Origin: Blastococcus sp. DSM 46786
GTDB taxonomy: Bacteria > Actinomycetota > Actinomycetes > Mycobacteriales > Geodermatophilaceae
Assembly: GCF_900109665.1 (NCBI RefSeq)
Contig: NZ_FOAO01000002.1
Coordinates: 62,001-126,000, forward strand
DNA length: 64,000 nt
Direction: 5' to 3'
Of this stretch, positions 51,612 through 63,375 are shown piece by piece. The position numbers were made by a program, and so were the translations under genes. The notes beneath the pieces are model-generated. The model did not search any database, was not told the DNA's origin, and worked only from the letters and a program-made list of their open reading frames with translations. The stretch's first letter is position 1, and the number at the start of each line of letters is the position of its first letter.

Positions 51612-51937
51612 CCCTGGTGTGGGTGGCCGCCTACTCGATGCTCTCCGCGGGCGCGGCGCTGGCGATGGTGCGCGTCTGGCTCGGCCCCTCCCTGCTGGAC
51701 CGGGTGGTCGCCACCGAGACGCTGCTGGCGATCATCGCCGCGGGGGTCGCGGTCTACGCCGCGCTCGCCCGCGACTCCGCGGTCGTGCCCGTGCTCCTCG
51801 TGGTGGCTCTGCTCGGCTTCGTCGGCGCCGTCTCGGTGGTCCGCTACGTGGGCGGGATGCTGCTGATGTCCGGGGACGACGACGGCCAGGGCGCGGGGTT
51901 GCCCCCGGCCGCCGAGCAGTCCACCGAGGGGCGGTGA
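51608..51937 (+). CDS. mrpF: Mrp antiporter subunit F
   Basis: The product has 109 residues and three helices: LAMVRVWLGPSLLDRVVATETLL is the MnhF/PhaF signature, followed by VLLVVALLGFVGAVSVVRYV. It overlaps mrpE and mrpG by four bases. Confidence 0.92.
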   Translation: MTLVWVAAYSMLSAGAALAMVRVWLGPSLLDRVVATETLLAIIAAGVAVYAALARDSAVVPVLLVVALLGFVGAVSVVRYVGGMLLMSGDDDGQGAGLPPAAEQSTEGR

Positions 51938-52350
51938 CGGCGGTGCAGACGGTGCTCGACGTGGTTGCGATCGCCTTCCTGCTGGTCGGGTCGCTCATGG
52001 CGCTGGCCGCCGGGATGGGGCTCGTGCGCTTCCCCGACGTGATCTCCCGGCTGCACGCGGGCACGAAGCCGCAGGTGGCCGGCGTCCTGCTGATCACGGT
52101 CGGCGGCGCCATCCGGCTGGTCGGGACGCCGGTGGTGTGGATGCTGCTGCTCGGCGGCCTGCTCCAGTTGCTGACGGTGCCGGTGAGCGCGCACATGATC
52201 AGCCGCATCGCCTACCGGCGCCGGCACGTGCGGCGCGACCTGCTGGTCGTGCACGAGGCGGGCTTCCTCGGCCTGGTGGGGCCCGACGCGGACGACCCGC
52301 CGGGCGACCAGCCCGCCGACGCACCGCGCGACCAGCGCGACCGCGGGTGA
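51934..52350 (+). CDS. mrpG: Mrp antiporter subunit G
   Basis: The product has 138 residues: GMGLVRFPDVISRLHAGTKPQVAGVLL is the MnhG/PhaG motif, then PVSAHMISRIAYRR. The C-terminal ~40 residues are polar (DADDPPGDQPADAPRDQ). It is the last gene of the mrp operon; a two-way hairpin follows. Confidence 0.92.
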   Translation: MTAVQTVLDVVAIAFLLVGSLMALAAGMGLVRFPDVISRLHAGTKPQVAGVLLITVGGAIRLVGTPVVWMLLLGGLLQLLTVPVSAHMISRIAYRRRHVRRDLLVVHEAGFLGLVGPDADDPPGDQPADAPRDQRDRG

Positions 52351-52389
52351 CCGCCGGGGCCGGCGCGTCGCGCGCCCGGCCCCGGCGGT
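52350..52389. terminator. Two-way hairpin between mrpG and leuA
   Basis: ACCGCCGGGGCCGGCGCG pairs with CGCGCCCGGCCCCGGCGGT with one bulged base and a very short loop, between genes whose stops are 43 bp apart. Confidence 0.85.
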
Positions 52390-52392
52390 GCC

Positions 52393-54210
<1,818 letters not shown>

Positions 54211-54223
54211 TCACGGCAGGACA

Positions 54224-54264
54224 CCGCGGCGAGGGGGCCGACCTAGGAGAGGGCCTCGCCGCGG
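54224..54264 (-). promoter_or_regulatory. Attenuator-like hairpin in the leuA leader
   Basis: CCGCGGCGAGG (54264-54254 on the minus strand) and CCTCGCCGCGG (54234-54224) form 11 perfect pairs. The first arm covers codons 9 to 12 of the leader peptide, directly after three Leu codons, so a ribosome stalled there would hinder pairing. Confidence 0.6.
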
Positions 54265-54290
54265 CGGGTAAGCAGGAGGCTGCCGCGCAC
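54243..54290 (-). CDS. leuL: leuA leader peptide (MRGSLLLTRRGEALS)
   Basis: The frame is 15 codons from GTG 54290 to TAG, with consecutive CTC CTG CTT Leu codons at positions 5 to 7 and another Leu near the end. A TACCGT box lies six bases upstream, fitting a leaderless transcript. Position, Leu run and overlapping hairpin match transcription attenuation reported for actinobacterial leuA genes. Confidence 0.7.
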   Translation of the reverse strand: MRGSLLLTRRGEALS

Positions 54291-54334
54291 GCAGCCACGG
54301 TAGCAGCGCGTCGGCTCCCGCCGCAGGATCACGC

Positions 54335-54964
54335 TCAGTCCACGTCGCAGCGGCAGGGGCACTCCTCGGTGTGGAACGGTCGCAGGCCGTCGTCGCCGTC
54401 GGCGCAGTCCGGCGGGCACTCGCAGGTGAAGTCGGTCAGCGGAGGCAGCTCACCGGCGACCCGCCGGCGTTCCAGCTCCTCGCGCCGTCGCTGCGCCGCC
54501 TCCGCCCGCCGGGCCGCCCGGCGCTCCGCGGGGGTGTCGCCGGGGAGCCACGGGTGGTGGTCGGTCGGCGTGCCGCGGGCATCACGGCGCGCGTCCCGGG
54601 CCGGCCGGTCCCGGGTGAAGGTGTAGCCGGTCTCCGGCCGGTCCCGACGCTGCTCGTGGAAGGAGATCCCGGCGGCGGTGCGGCGCGTGTCGAGGTGCGC
54701 CGGGAAGCGCCGCCGGCCGAGGTCCCGCACGGACCCGCCGGACATCGGGGGGACCTCGAGGCCGTCGCCGTCCAGCAGGGCCAGCCGGAGCCGGGCGAGA
54801 GTGGCCGCGCGGGCCAGCGCGGTCACCGGCAGGTCGCGCCGCCCGGTCTCGGCCTGGGCCACGGCGGACTGGGACAGGCCGCAGCCCTCGGCCAGCTCGC
54901 GCTGCGAGAGGTCCCCCTCCCGACGGATGCGTCGCAGGGCGCCGGGCAGGTCGAAGGGCTCCAC
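54335..54964 (-). CDS. XRE-family regulator with Cys-rich tail
   Basis: The product has 209 residues. N-terminal HTH at ~8-60 (ALRRIRREGDLSQRELAEGCGLSQSAVAQAETGRRDLP). The middle is Arg-rich (ERRAARRAEAAQRRREELERRR). The last ~35 residues hold seven Cys and one His (CECPPDCADG, then HTEECPCRCD), suggesting a bound metal. Function is unknown. GGAGAG lies seven bases before GTG 54964. It is upstream of leuA on the same strand, but the leuA promoter lies between them. Confidence 0.75.
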   Translation of the reverse strand: MEPFDLPGALRRIRREGDLSQRELAEGCGLSQSAVAQAETGRRDLPVTALARAATLARLRLALLDGDGLEVPPMSGGSVRDLGRRRFPAHLDTRRTAAGISFHEQRRDRPETGYTFTRDRPARDARRDARGTPTDHHPWLPGDTPAERRAARRAEAAQRRREELERRRVAGELPPLTDFTCECPPDCADGDDGLRPFHTEECPCRCDVD

Positions 54965-55073
54965 GCCGCCACTCTCCGGTGCTGCTGCGCCGCTGGAACG
55001 GGCTGACGAGCGGGACGGTGGAGGACCCGACCCCCTGTGGACACCGACGTGCGGGCCGCCCCCGGCATGTGCT

Positions 55074-55127
55074 CCCGGGAAGGTCTGCCTCTGAGTGCAC
55101 GTGCACTCAGAGGCGGACCTTCCCGGG
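55074..55127. repeat. Palindromic repeat, family B, copy 2
   Basis: This is a 54-base dyad with no loop, 27-base arms and one A/G mismatch, with central TGCACGTGCA. Its TCTGCCTCTGAGTGC core is shared with 20564-20605, but the outer part (CCCGGGAAGG) differs and is paired. It lies in the 205-bp gap between the XRE gene and the end of the phospholipase D gene; I see nothing else in that gap. Confidence 0.85.
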
Positions 55128-55169
55128 GGAACCGGTCGTGGGGTCCAGGGACACCGGTCGTCCCGGCGG

Positions 55170-56762
55170 TCAGAACGCCTTGCGCAACCGCAGGCGCAGC
55201 GGCCGGCCGTCGGGGTCGACCAGCAGCCGGTAGACCGGGGTCGCCCACAGCCGGGTGAGCCAGGAGAGCTTCTCCGGCCGGTGCGGGCGGAGCCGGCCGG
55301 GTGGGCGCGGCCCGCGCCGGCCGCCCTCGTGCCACTCGGCCAGGGCGGCCGCCCGCGCCTCGAGCGTGGCCACGAAGCGCTCGGGGTCGAGCAGCAGGTC
55401 GTCGTCGCCGCCGGGATCGAGGTCCAGGTGCTCCTGCGCCAGTTCCAGCCGCAGGTCCCTCGGGAAGGTGCGGGCGCAGTCCCCGGTCCCCGCCGGGTCC
55501 AGGGGCTCGCGCGGGTCCGGCGTCGTGTCCAGGACGGCGGTGGACAGCTCGCTGTCGTGCGTCCAGGAGCGGCGGTTGAAGTTGTCGCTGCCGACGCTGG
55601 CCCAGACGTCGTCGACGACGCACACCTTCGCGTGCACGTAGACCGGCGTCCCGGCGTGGTTCTCGACGTCGAAGACGTGCACCCGCTCCTCCCCGCCCGC
55701 CCGGATGCAGAGGTCGATCGCCTGGCGGCGGCCCACGTACTGCGGCGTCGCGTTGAACGCACCCTCCTGGTCGGGGATGCGGGGCACGACCACGACCAGG
55801 TGCAGGTCGGGATTGGCCGTCAGGGCGTCGGCGAACAGCTGGGCGACCTCCCCCGACCACATGTACTGGTCCTCGAGGTAGACCAGCCGCCGGGCGCGCC
55901 GCACGGCCTTGCTGTACCCGCGGGCGATCGAGCGCTCGCCCTCGGGTGCGAAGTCGTACCGGGGGCGGATCTTCGGGTACGTCCGCAGGATCTGGACCAG
56001 GTGCGGCCCGCTCGGCGGGGGCGGCGGCAGCTCGGGCGGCAGCGGCGAGGGGTCCAGCCGGGCGCGGCGGAACCGGTCGACGAGGTAGGCGATCGGGTTG
56101 CCCTGGACGGGGCTGGTCGGGTCGTCCCAGCGTTCGCGGAAGCTGGTCTCCAGGACGGCGACGGCGGGCCCGCGGATCTCGGCCTGGACGTCGTGCCACG
56201 GCGGGGTCGGGCCGTACCCGGAGGCCATGTCGACCGCCTGCGGGTCCCCGTGGTGCCGTGCGTCGTCGCGGCGGCTGTGGCACAGGTCGATGCCGCCGGC
56301 GAACGCGACGTCGCGGGACGGCTCCGCGGGGCACCTGATGATCACCACCTTCTGGTGGTGGCTGCCGACCCGGCGCACGCGCTGGTCCAGCACGACCTTC
56401 CCGCCGTCCTCCTCGATCTCCCGGTCCAGCGACCGGTTCTGCTCCTTGCTGTACGACAGCCAGTCGGTGTGCGAGCGCCACACCAGGCCGCGCACGTCGA
56501 CGCCGCGGCGTGAGGCCGCGCTGAACAATTCGTCCACGGTCGGCCCGTCCGGGCGCAACCGCTGGTCGGGGTCGCCGCGCCAGTCGGTGAACCACAGGCG
56601 GTCGCCCGCGCCCAGCTGCTCGACCACCTCGACGAGCCGGTCGAAGTACACCGACCCGTGGACCAGCGGGCGGACCAGGTTCCCCTCGGTCCAGCTGGGG
56701 ACGGCGGCGCCGCGGTTGTGGCGCTCCTCCGAGGTGAGCAGCCAGCGGCTCGGGTCGTCCAC
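55170..56762 (-). CDS. Phospholipase D-family protein
   Basis: The product has 530 residues and two HKD motifs: SHHQKVVII followed by GGIDL, and [20 protein letters not shown]. These form one PLD active site. [16 protein letters not shown] at the N-terminus is the usual start of this cytosolic actinobacterial family. It may hydrolyse or transfer phosphatidyl groups. There is no signal peptide. GTG 56762 was chosen because it begins at the conserved region; an ATG at 56831 would add 23 residues and lie inside the ask promoter. It is divergent from ask. Confidence 0.86.
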   Translation of the reverse strand: MDDPSRWLLTSEERHNRGAAVPSWTEGNLVRPLVHGSVYFDRLVEVVEQLGAGDRLWFTDWRGDPDQRLRPDGPTVDELFSAASRRGVDVRGLVWRSHTDWLSYSKEQNRSLDREIEEDGGKVVLDQRVRRVGSHHQKVVIIRCPAEPSRDVAFAGGIDLCHSRRDDARHHGDPQAVDMASGYGPTPPWHDVQAEIRGPAVAVLETSFRERWDDPTSPVQGNPIAYLVDRFRRARLDPSPLPPELPPPPPSGPHLVQILRTYPKIRPRYDFAPEGERSIARGYSKAVRRARRLVYLEDQYMWSGEVAQLFADALTANPDLHLVVVVPRIPDQEGAFNATPQYVGRRQAIDLCIRAGGEERVHVFDVENHAGTPVYVHAKVCVVDDVWASVGSDNFNRRSWTHDSELSTAVLDTTPDPREPLDPAGTGDCARTFPRDLRLELAQEHLDLDPGGDDDLLLDPERFVATLEARAAALAEWHEGGRRGPRPPGRLRPHRPEKLSWLTRLWATPVYRLLVDPDGRPLRLRLRKAF

Positions 56763-56769
56763 CCGGTGA

Positions 56770-59148
<2,379 letters not shown>

Positions 59149-59188
59149 GCCCGCCCCTCCTTATCGCCGTGGGAGGGCAGGAAGGCCG

Positions 59189-59983
59189 TCACTGGCCGTC
59201 CGCGGCTTCCTCGGCGGCGTCCGGGGCGGCGTCCTCCGCCTCGCCGTCGGCGTCCTCCGCCTCGTCAGCGGCGTCGCGGGCGTCCTCCGCCTCGGCGTCG
59301 TCCTCCGCGTCGTCCTCCCTGGTATCGGCTGTCTCCTCGGCCGCGTCCCGGGCGTCATCGTCGGCGTCCTCGGCCGCACGTTGCCGGTCACGGGCCGACC
59401 GCTCGGCCGGGGAGGGAGCCGGTGCGCTGCGGGCCTCGCTCGGAGTCCCGCCGGTGCCCGCCGGTGGGGGGTTCGTGGGGGAGGGGCGCGGTGCCTCGAG
59501 CGGCGCCGGCCGTTCCAGGCTCGGCAGATCAGGACCGAGGAGGGGCAGGTCCGGACCGGTGCCGGGCCGACGGGCCGCGGGCGCGGGCTCGGCGGGCGCC
59601 GACCGCGGGAACTCGAAGGGCGTCAGCGCGTCCACGACGTCGGCGAGGCCGTCCTGCACCGCCGCGGGCAGTGCCTGGGCGGTGCCGGCCAGCAGCACGG
59701 AAGCGAGACCGGCGGTCACGACGGCACCGACGCGGCGCCGCAGGCGACGTCCCGCGTGCCGGGCGGGCCCTACCGCGACGGCTGTCACCGGCACGGGGCA
59801 CGGCTCGAACCCACGGTCGAGGAGTTCGGCGAGGGCCGGTGCAGGTCGGGGAGCCGGACCCGATGCGATCGAGCGGAGCAGGCCCACGGCCTCCTCGAGT
59901 TCCCGGTGACCGGTCCCGGTGCCGTGATCGAGCAGTCGGGCGGCCACCCGGTCATCGAGACCCGACGATGTGCGACGCATCAC
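59189..59983 (-). CDS. Anti-sigma-like membrane protein with acidic tail
   Basis: The product has 264 residues. The N-terminal ~80 residues are cytoplasmic (DDRVAARLLDHGTGTGHRELEEAVGLLRSI), with one membrane helix near residues 86-104 (VGAVVTAGLASVLLAGTA). A Pro-rich stretch follows, then ~70 residues almost wholly of Asp, Glu, Ala and Arg. The start overlaps the sigma-factor stop (GTGA), as for anti-sigma factors. No zinc ZAS motif is visible. The acidic tail resembles that of the protein at 60641-61216. Confidence 0.72.
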   Translation of the reverse strand: MMRRTSSGLDDRVAARLLDHGTGTGHRELEEAVGLLRSIASGPAPRPAPALAELLDRGFEPCPVPVTAVAVGPARHAGRRLRRRVGAVVTAGLASVLLAGTAQALPAAVQDGLADVVDALTPFEFPRSAPAEPAPAARRPGTGPDLPLLGPDLPSLERPAPLEAPRPSPTNPPPAGTGGTPSEARSAPAPSPAERSARDRQRAAEDADDDARDAAEETADTREDDAEDDAEAEDARDAADEAEDADGEAEDAAPDAAEEAADGQ

Positions 59984-60561
59984 AAGATCCCCGGCGTCAT
60001 GGCGTGGACCGCGCCGCTGTCCTGCAACCGGGCGCGCAGTGTCAGCAATCCCCGGCGCTGCAGTTGCTTCACCGCGCCGGTGCTACGCCCCATGGCCTGC
60101 GCGGCCTGCTCCACGCTCAGGTCGCCCACCACCCGCAGCAGCAGGACGTCACGCTGGTCGTCGGGGAGCACGGCCAGCAGGGCGCGGACCTCCTCGGTGC
60201 TGATCCGCTCCACGGCCTCGTCCTCCGACGACGCCGACGTGCGTCGGTCCTGCCAGTCCTCGTAGGGAACCCCGGCACCGCGAACGGCCTGTCGGCGCAG
60301 GTCGTCGACCAGTCGGGCGTGGGCGACCGAGAAGGCGAGCGTGCGCAGGCCCGAGGCGCCACCGGTCACGGTGGCCAGCTTCGAGTACACGGTCAGGAAC
60401 ACCTCGCTCGTCAGGTCGTCGGGCTCAGCGGCTCCGCGGGAACGCAGGTAGCCGTGCACACGGGGTGCGAGCTCCTCGTAGACGGCGCGCAGGGCCCAGG
60501 GGCGGCCGGCCTGGGCGGCCAGGAAGGCGTCCTCGAGGCGCGAGGATCCGTCGGAGGCCAT
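59980..60561 (-). CDS. ECF-type RNA polymerase sigma factor
   Basis: The product has 193 residues. Region 2: RAVYEELAPRVHGYLRSRGA and DDLTSEVFLTVYSKL, then RTLAFSVAHARLVDDLRR. Region 4: LAVLPDDQRDVLLLRVVGDLSVEQAAQAMGRSTGAVKQLQRRGLLTLR, with the -35-binding helix-turn-helix. ATG 60561 has GGAAGG two bases upstream. It is coupled to the anti-sigma-like gene and follows the acidic repeat gene after a hairpin. Confidence 0.9.
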   Translation of the reverse strand: MASDGSSRLEDAFLAAQAGRPWALRAVYEELAPRVHGYLRSRGAAEPDDLTSEVFLTVYSKLATVTGGASGLRTLAFSVAHARLVDDLRRQAVRGAGVPYEDWQDRRTSASSEDEAVERISTEEVRALLAVLPDDQRDVLLLRVVGDLSVEQAAQAMGRSTGAVKQLQRRGLLTLRARLQDSGAVHAMTPGIL

Positions 60562-60577
60562 GGCCTTCCTATCGGCG

Positions 60578-60614
60578 CAGGGGCGGGCGGACTGAAGCAG
60601 TCCGCCCGCCCCTG
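60578..60614 (-). terminator. Hairpin between acidic repeat gene and sigma gene
   Basis: CAGGGGCGGGCGGACTG pairs with CAGTCCGCCCGCCCCTG around three bases. It lies between the stop at 60641 and the sigma ATG at 60561 and could reduce read-through from the upstream gene. Confidence 0.8.
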
Positions 60615-60640
60615 TGCGTGCTGGGGTCAGCCGTACCCGG

Positions 60641-61216
60641 TCAGTCGTCCTCGCCGTCCTCGTCGTCGGCCACGTCGGCGGCCCCGCGGGCCTGCTCCTC
60701 TGCCACGTCGGCGTCCTCGCGGGCCTGCTCCTCGGCCTCCTCGGCGGCCTCCCGGGCCTCCTCCTCGGCCTCCGCAGCCCGCTCAGCGGCCTCTTCGGCG
60801 TCCTCGCGGGCCTGCTCCTCGGCCTCCTCGGCGGCCTCCCGGGCCTCCTCCTCGGCCTCCGCAGCCCGCTCAGCGGCCTCTTCGGCGTCCTCGCGGGCCT
60901 GCTCCTCGGCCTCCTCGGCGGCCTCCCGGGCCTCCTCCTCGGCGTCCTCCCGGGCCTCATCCTCGGCGTCGTCGGTCAGGGCGTCCTCGCTCCCGTCGTC
61001 GGCCCCGAGGTCCGTCGCGACGTCGACGAGGTCGTCGGTCGCGCCGTCCTCGACGGCGACGGACGCGTCGTCCTCGGGCAGCAGGTCGGCGACCGGGACG
61101 ACCCCGGTGGCTCCGGCGGTGCCGATGGCGACGGCCGAGACGGCGCCGGCCACGGCGACCTTGGTGGTGAGGGCGGCTGCGCCGGCCTTGGCGATGAGGA
61201 GGGTGAGCAGGTCCAT
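60641..61216 (-). CDS. Acidic Ala/Glu repeat protein
   Basis: The product has 191 residues. A hydrophobic N-terminus (LLTLLIAKAGAAALTTKVAVAGAVSAVAIGTAGATG) acts as a signal or membrane anchor. About 40 acidic residues follow, then a 29-residue repeat (EEAREAAEEAEEQ and related) of Glu, Ala, Arg and Asp in nearly three copies, which should form a long charged helix or coiled coil. The family is not recognised. GGAAGG lies six bases before the ATG. Its position next to a sigma factor and an anti-sigma-like protein with a similar tail suggests they work together. Confidence 0.72.
   Translation of the reverse strand: MDLLTLLIAKAGAAALTTKVAVAGAVSAVAIGTAGATGVVPVADLLPEDDASVAVEDGATDDLVDVATDLGADDGSEDALTDDAEDEAREDAEEEAREAAEEAEEQAREDAEEAAERAAEAEEEAREAAEEAEEQAREDAEEAAERAAEAEEEAREAAEEAEEQAREDADVAEEQARGAADVADDEDGEDD
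60711..60960. repeat. 87-bp tandem repeat in the acidic protein gene
   Basis: Units begin at 60711, 60798 and 60885, each with GCGTCCTCGCGGGCC, the third being incomplete. The first two copies are nearly identical at DNA level. Being a multiple of three, the period keeps frame. Confidence 0.92.
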
Positions 61217-61352
61217 GGTGGTGCCTTCCGTTCGGTAGCCCCGATGCCCGCGTGGGGCCGGTGGCGTTGCTGACTGCCGTCGCCGGCAGGTCGCCCTTGT
61301 CGTGGGTTGACGCTGCTGTGATCGACCGGACCCGCATCCGGGTTACGCGCTT

Positions 61353-61386
61353 CCGCGGGCCTCCCCCGATCGGGGGAGGCCCGCGG
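61353..61386 (-). terminator. Terminator of the S9 peptidase gene
   Basis: This is a perfect 34-base palindrome with arms CCGCGGGCCTCCCCCG and CGGGGGAGGCCCGCGG, starting five bases beyond the stop of the leftward peptidase gene. Confidence 0.85.
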
Positions 61387-61390
61387 CGGC

Positions 61391-63193
61391 TCACGGCGTC
61401 ACGTGGCGCAGCGCGAAGGCGAGCGCCACCTCCACCTGCCGGATCGTCTCCTCGATCACCAGCGAGCCGTGGCCGGCGTCGAAGCGGTACACCTCGTGCG
61501 GCTTACCCAGGCGCTGGAGCTCGCCGAGGTAGTTGTCGATCTGCCGGATCGGGCAGCGCGGGTCGTTGGCGCCCGCGACCACCAGCACCGGCGCGGCGAC
61601 GGCGTCGACGTAGGTGAGGGGCGAGGAGCGCACGTACACGTCGCGCACCTCCTCCGGTGAGCCGCCGAACAGCGCGCGGTCGTAGGCCCGCAGGCCCTCC
61701 ATCTCGTCCTCGTAGGCGGCCAGGTAGTCGGCCACGGGCACCTCGGCGATCCCGGCCGCCCAGCGCTCGGGCTGGGTGCCCAGGCCCAGCAGCGTGAGGA
61801 ATCCGCCCCACGAGCCACCGCTGAGGATCGCCCGCTGCGGGTCGACGACGCCCTCGGCCACCAGCGCGTCGTAGACGGCGCCGACGTCCTCCAGCTCGGT
61901 GAGCCCCGGCCGCCCGGTCAGCGCGTCCCGCCAGGTGGAGCCGTAGCCGGTGGAGCCCCGGTAGTTGACGTGGACGACGGCGTAGCCGGCGTCGACGTAG
62001 GCGGCCCGCCGGGCGCGGTAGGAGTCGTCGTCGGCCGCCTCGGGGCCGCCGTGGACCAGGAACGCGGTCGCGTGCGGGCCCTTGCCGGCCGGACGCACCA
62101 GCAGGGCGTGCACGTCGCCACCCGGGCCGGGGACCCACCGGTCCTCCACCGGGTAGGCGGCCGGCGGCTCCTCGTCGGACACCGAGAGGATGACCGGGCC
62201 GTCCGCGCGGCGGATGACCGGGGGCTTCGCGGAGTTCGACCAGGCCAGCTCCACCGTGCCGTCGGGGCGGGCGGTGGCGCCGCGGACGACGCCCGGCGGG
62301 GTGTCCAGCCGCTCCAGGGCACCGGTGGCGAGGTCGTAGCGGTACAGCTCGCTGCGGGCGGCGTGGTCGTGGCCCACCAGCAGCGCCGAGCCGTCCGGGT
62401 ACCAGCCGGCGGTCACGTCGCCGGGCAGGTCCAGCACGAGCTCGGTCTCGGTGCCGGCGGCGACGTCCCAGACCAGGAGCTCCTCGCGGCCGCGCCGCTC
62501 GTGCCCGACCAGCAGCCGGCGGTCACCGGGCAGCGGGGCGAACTCCAGCGCGTGCAGCCTGCGGCCCTCGCCGTCCCACTTCTCCGCGACCACGGCATCG
62601 TCGCTGGTGCGGAGGACGCGCAGCGCGGGGTAGCGCGGGTCGCCGTGCTCGGAGTGCGAGATGACCAGCAGCTCGTCGTCGCGGGTGAGCGCGTCCACCG
62701 ACGCTGGGTCGGGGTGCCGGTAGACCACCCGCGGCGCCCCGCCGGTGGGGGCCAGCCACAGCTCGCTGCCGTCGTCGGTGCTGCGGCCGATCGCCACCAG
62801 CTCCCGGCCGAGCTCCAGCCCCGCCGGGTAGGCGGGCCCCACCTCGGGGACGGCGACGGTGTCCTCGCCGCCCTCGAACGGCTGGGTCATCCAGACGCCG
62901 AACTCGTCGCCGTCGGTGTCGGCGAACCACCAGATGGTCGACCCGTCGCGGTCCAGCGTCGCGATGAGCGTGCCGTTGGGCCGGTCGGTGACCTGGCGGT
63001 GGGCGCCGGTCTCCCGGTCCCAGGCGTACTGCTCGACGACGCCGCTGACGTCGGAGCTGTACAGGTTGCGGTGCGGCGCCTCCTCGGCCCAGTCCGGCAG
63101 CGACACCCGGGGGGCGCGGAACCGGGCCTGCCAGCGGGCGGTGACCTCGGGGGGAAGGGCGGGGACGGTCTGCTCGGCGGTCACGACCGCCAT
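61391..63193 (-). CDS. S9-family prolyl oligopeptidase-like peptidase
   Basis: The product has 600 residues. The N-terminal ~340 residues form a beta-propeller (SELWLAPTGGAPRVVYRHPD and similar blades). The C-terminal alpha/beta hydrolase domain has catalytic Ser in GGSWGG near 461, Asp in GANDPRCP near 541 and His in DAGHGSLV near 574, with the oxyanion region HVNYRGSTGYG. It is probably a cytosolic acylaminoacyl- or dipeptidyl-peptidase acting on short peptides. There is no signal peptide. Confidence 0.9.
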   Translation of the reverse strand: MAVVTAEQTVPALPPEVTARWQARFRAPRVSLPDWAEEAPHRNLYSSDVSGVVEQYAWDRETGAHRQVTDRPNGTLIATLDRDGSTIWWFADTDGDEFGVWMTQPFEGGEDTVAVPEVGPAYPAGLELGRELVAIGRSTDDGSELWLAPTGGAPRVVYRHPDPASVDALTRDDELLVISHSEHGDPRYPALRVLRTSDDAVVAEKWDGEGRRLHALEFAPLPGDRRLLVGHERRGREELLVWDVAAGTETELVLDLPGDVTAGWYPDGSALLVGHDHAARSELYRYDLATGALERLDTPPGVVRGATARPDGTVELAWSNSAKPPVIRRADGPVILSVSDEEPPAAYPVEDRWVPGPGGDVHALLVRPAGKGPHATAFLVHGGPEAADDDSYRARRAAYVDAGYAVVHVNYRGSTGYGSTWRDALTGRPGLTELEDVGAVYDALVAEGVVDPQRAILSGGSWGGFLTLLGLGTQPERWAAGIAEVPVADYLAAYEDEMEGLRAYDRALFGGSPEEVRDVYVRSSPLTYVDAVAAPVLVVAGANDPRCPIRQIDNYLGELQRLGKPHEVYRFDAGHGSLVIEETIRQVEVALAFALRHVTP

Positions 63194-63252
63194 CTTCGCA
63201 GCGCCCCGGGAACGACTCAGGGGCCGCCTCGCGGCGGCCCCTGAGCTGAGGG

Positions 63253-63326
63253 TCGGGGTGACAGGATTTGAACCTGCGGCCTCGTCGTCCCGAACGACGC
63301 GCGCTACCAAGCTGCGCCACACCCCG
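63253..63326 (-). tRNA. tRNA-Pro (anticodon CGG)
   Basis: On the minus strand the acceptor arms CGGGGTG and CACCCCG pair. It has anticodon loop TTCGGGA giving CGG, T-loop TTCAAAT, and discriminator A. CCA is not encoded. Confidence 0.95.
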
Positions 63327-63375
63327 AGGTGCGTCGACGAGTCTAACGCTCCACCGCGTGCGCTCCGGCAGCGGG

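Noticed and set aside
55030-55169. Small protein frames across the family B palindrome
   Set aside because: Frames simply translate the palindrome in both directions; no ribosome site or conserved product.
60641-61216. Coding on the plus strand (Ser/Ala-rich or Leu/Gly-rich frames)
   Set aside because: The 87-bp repeats keep several frames open. The minus-strand frame has the ribosome site, a hydrophobic N-terminus and operon context.
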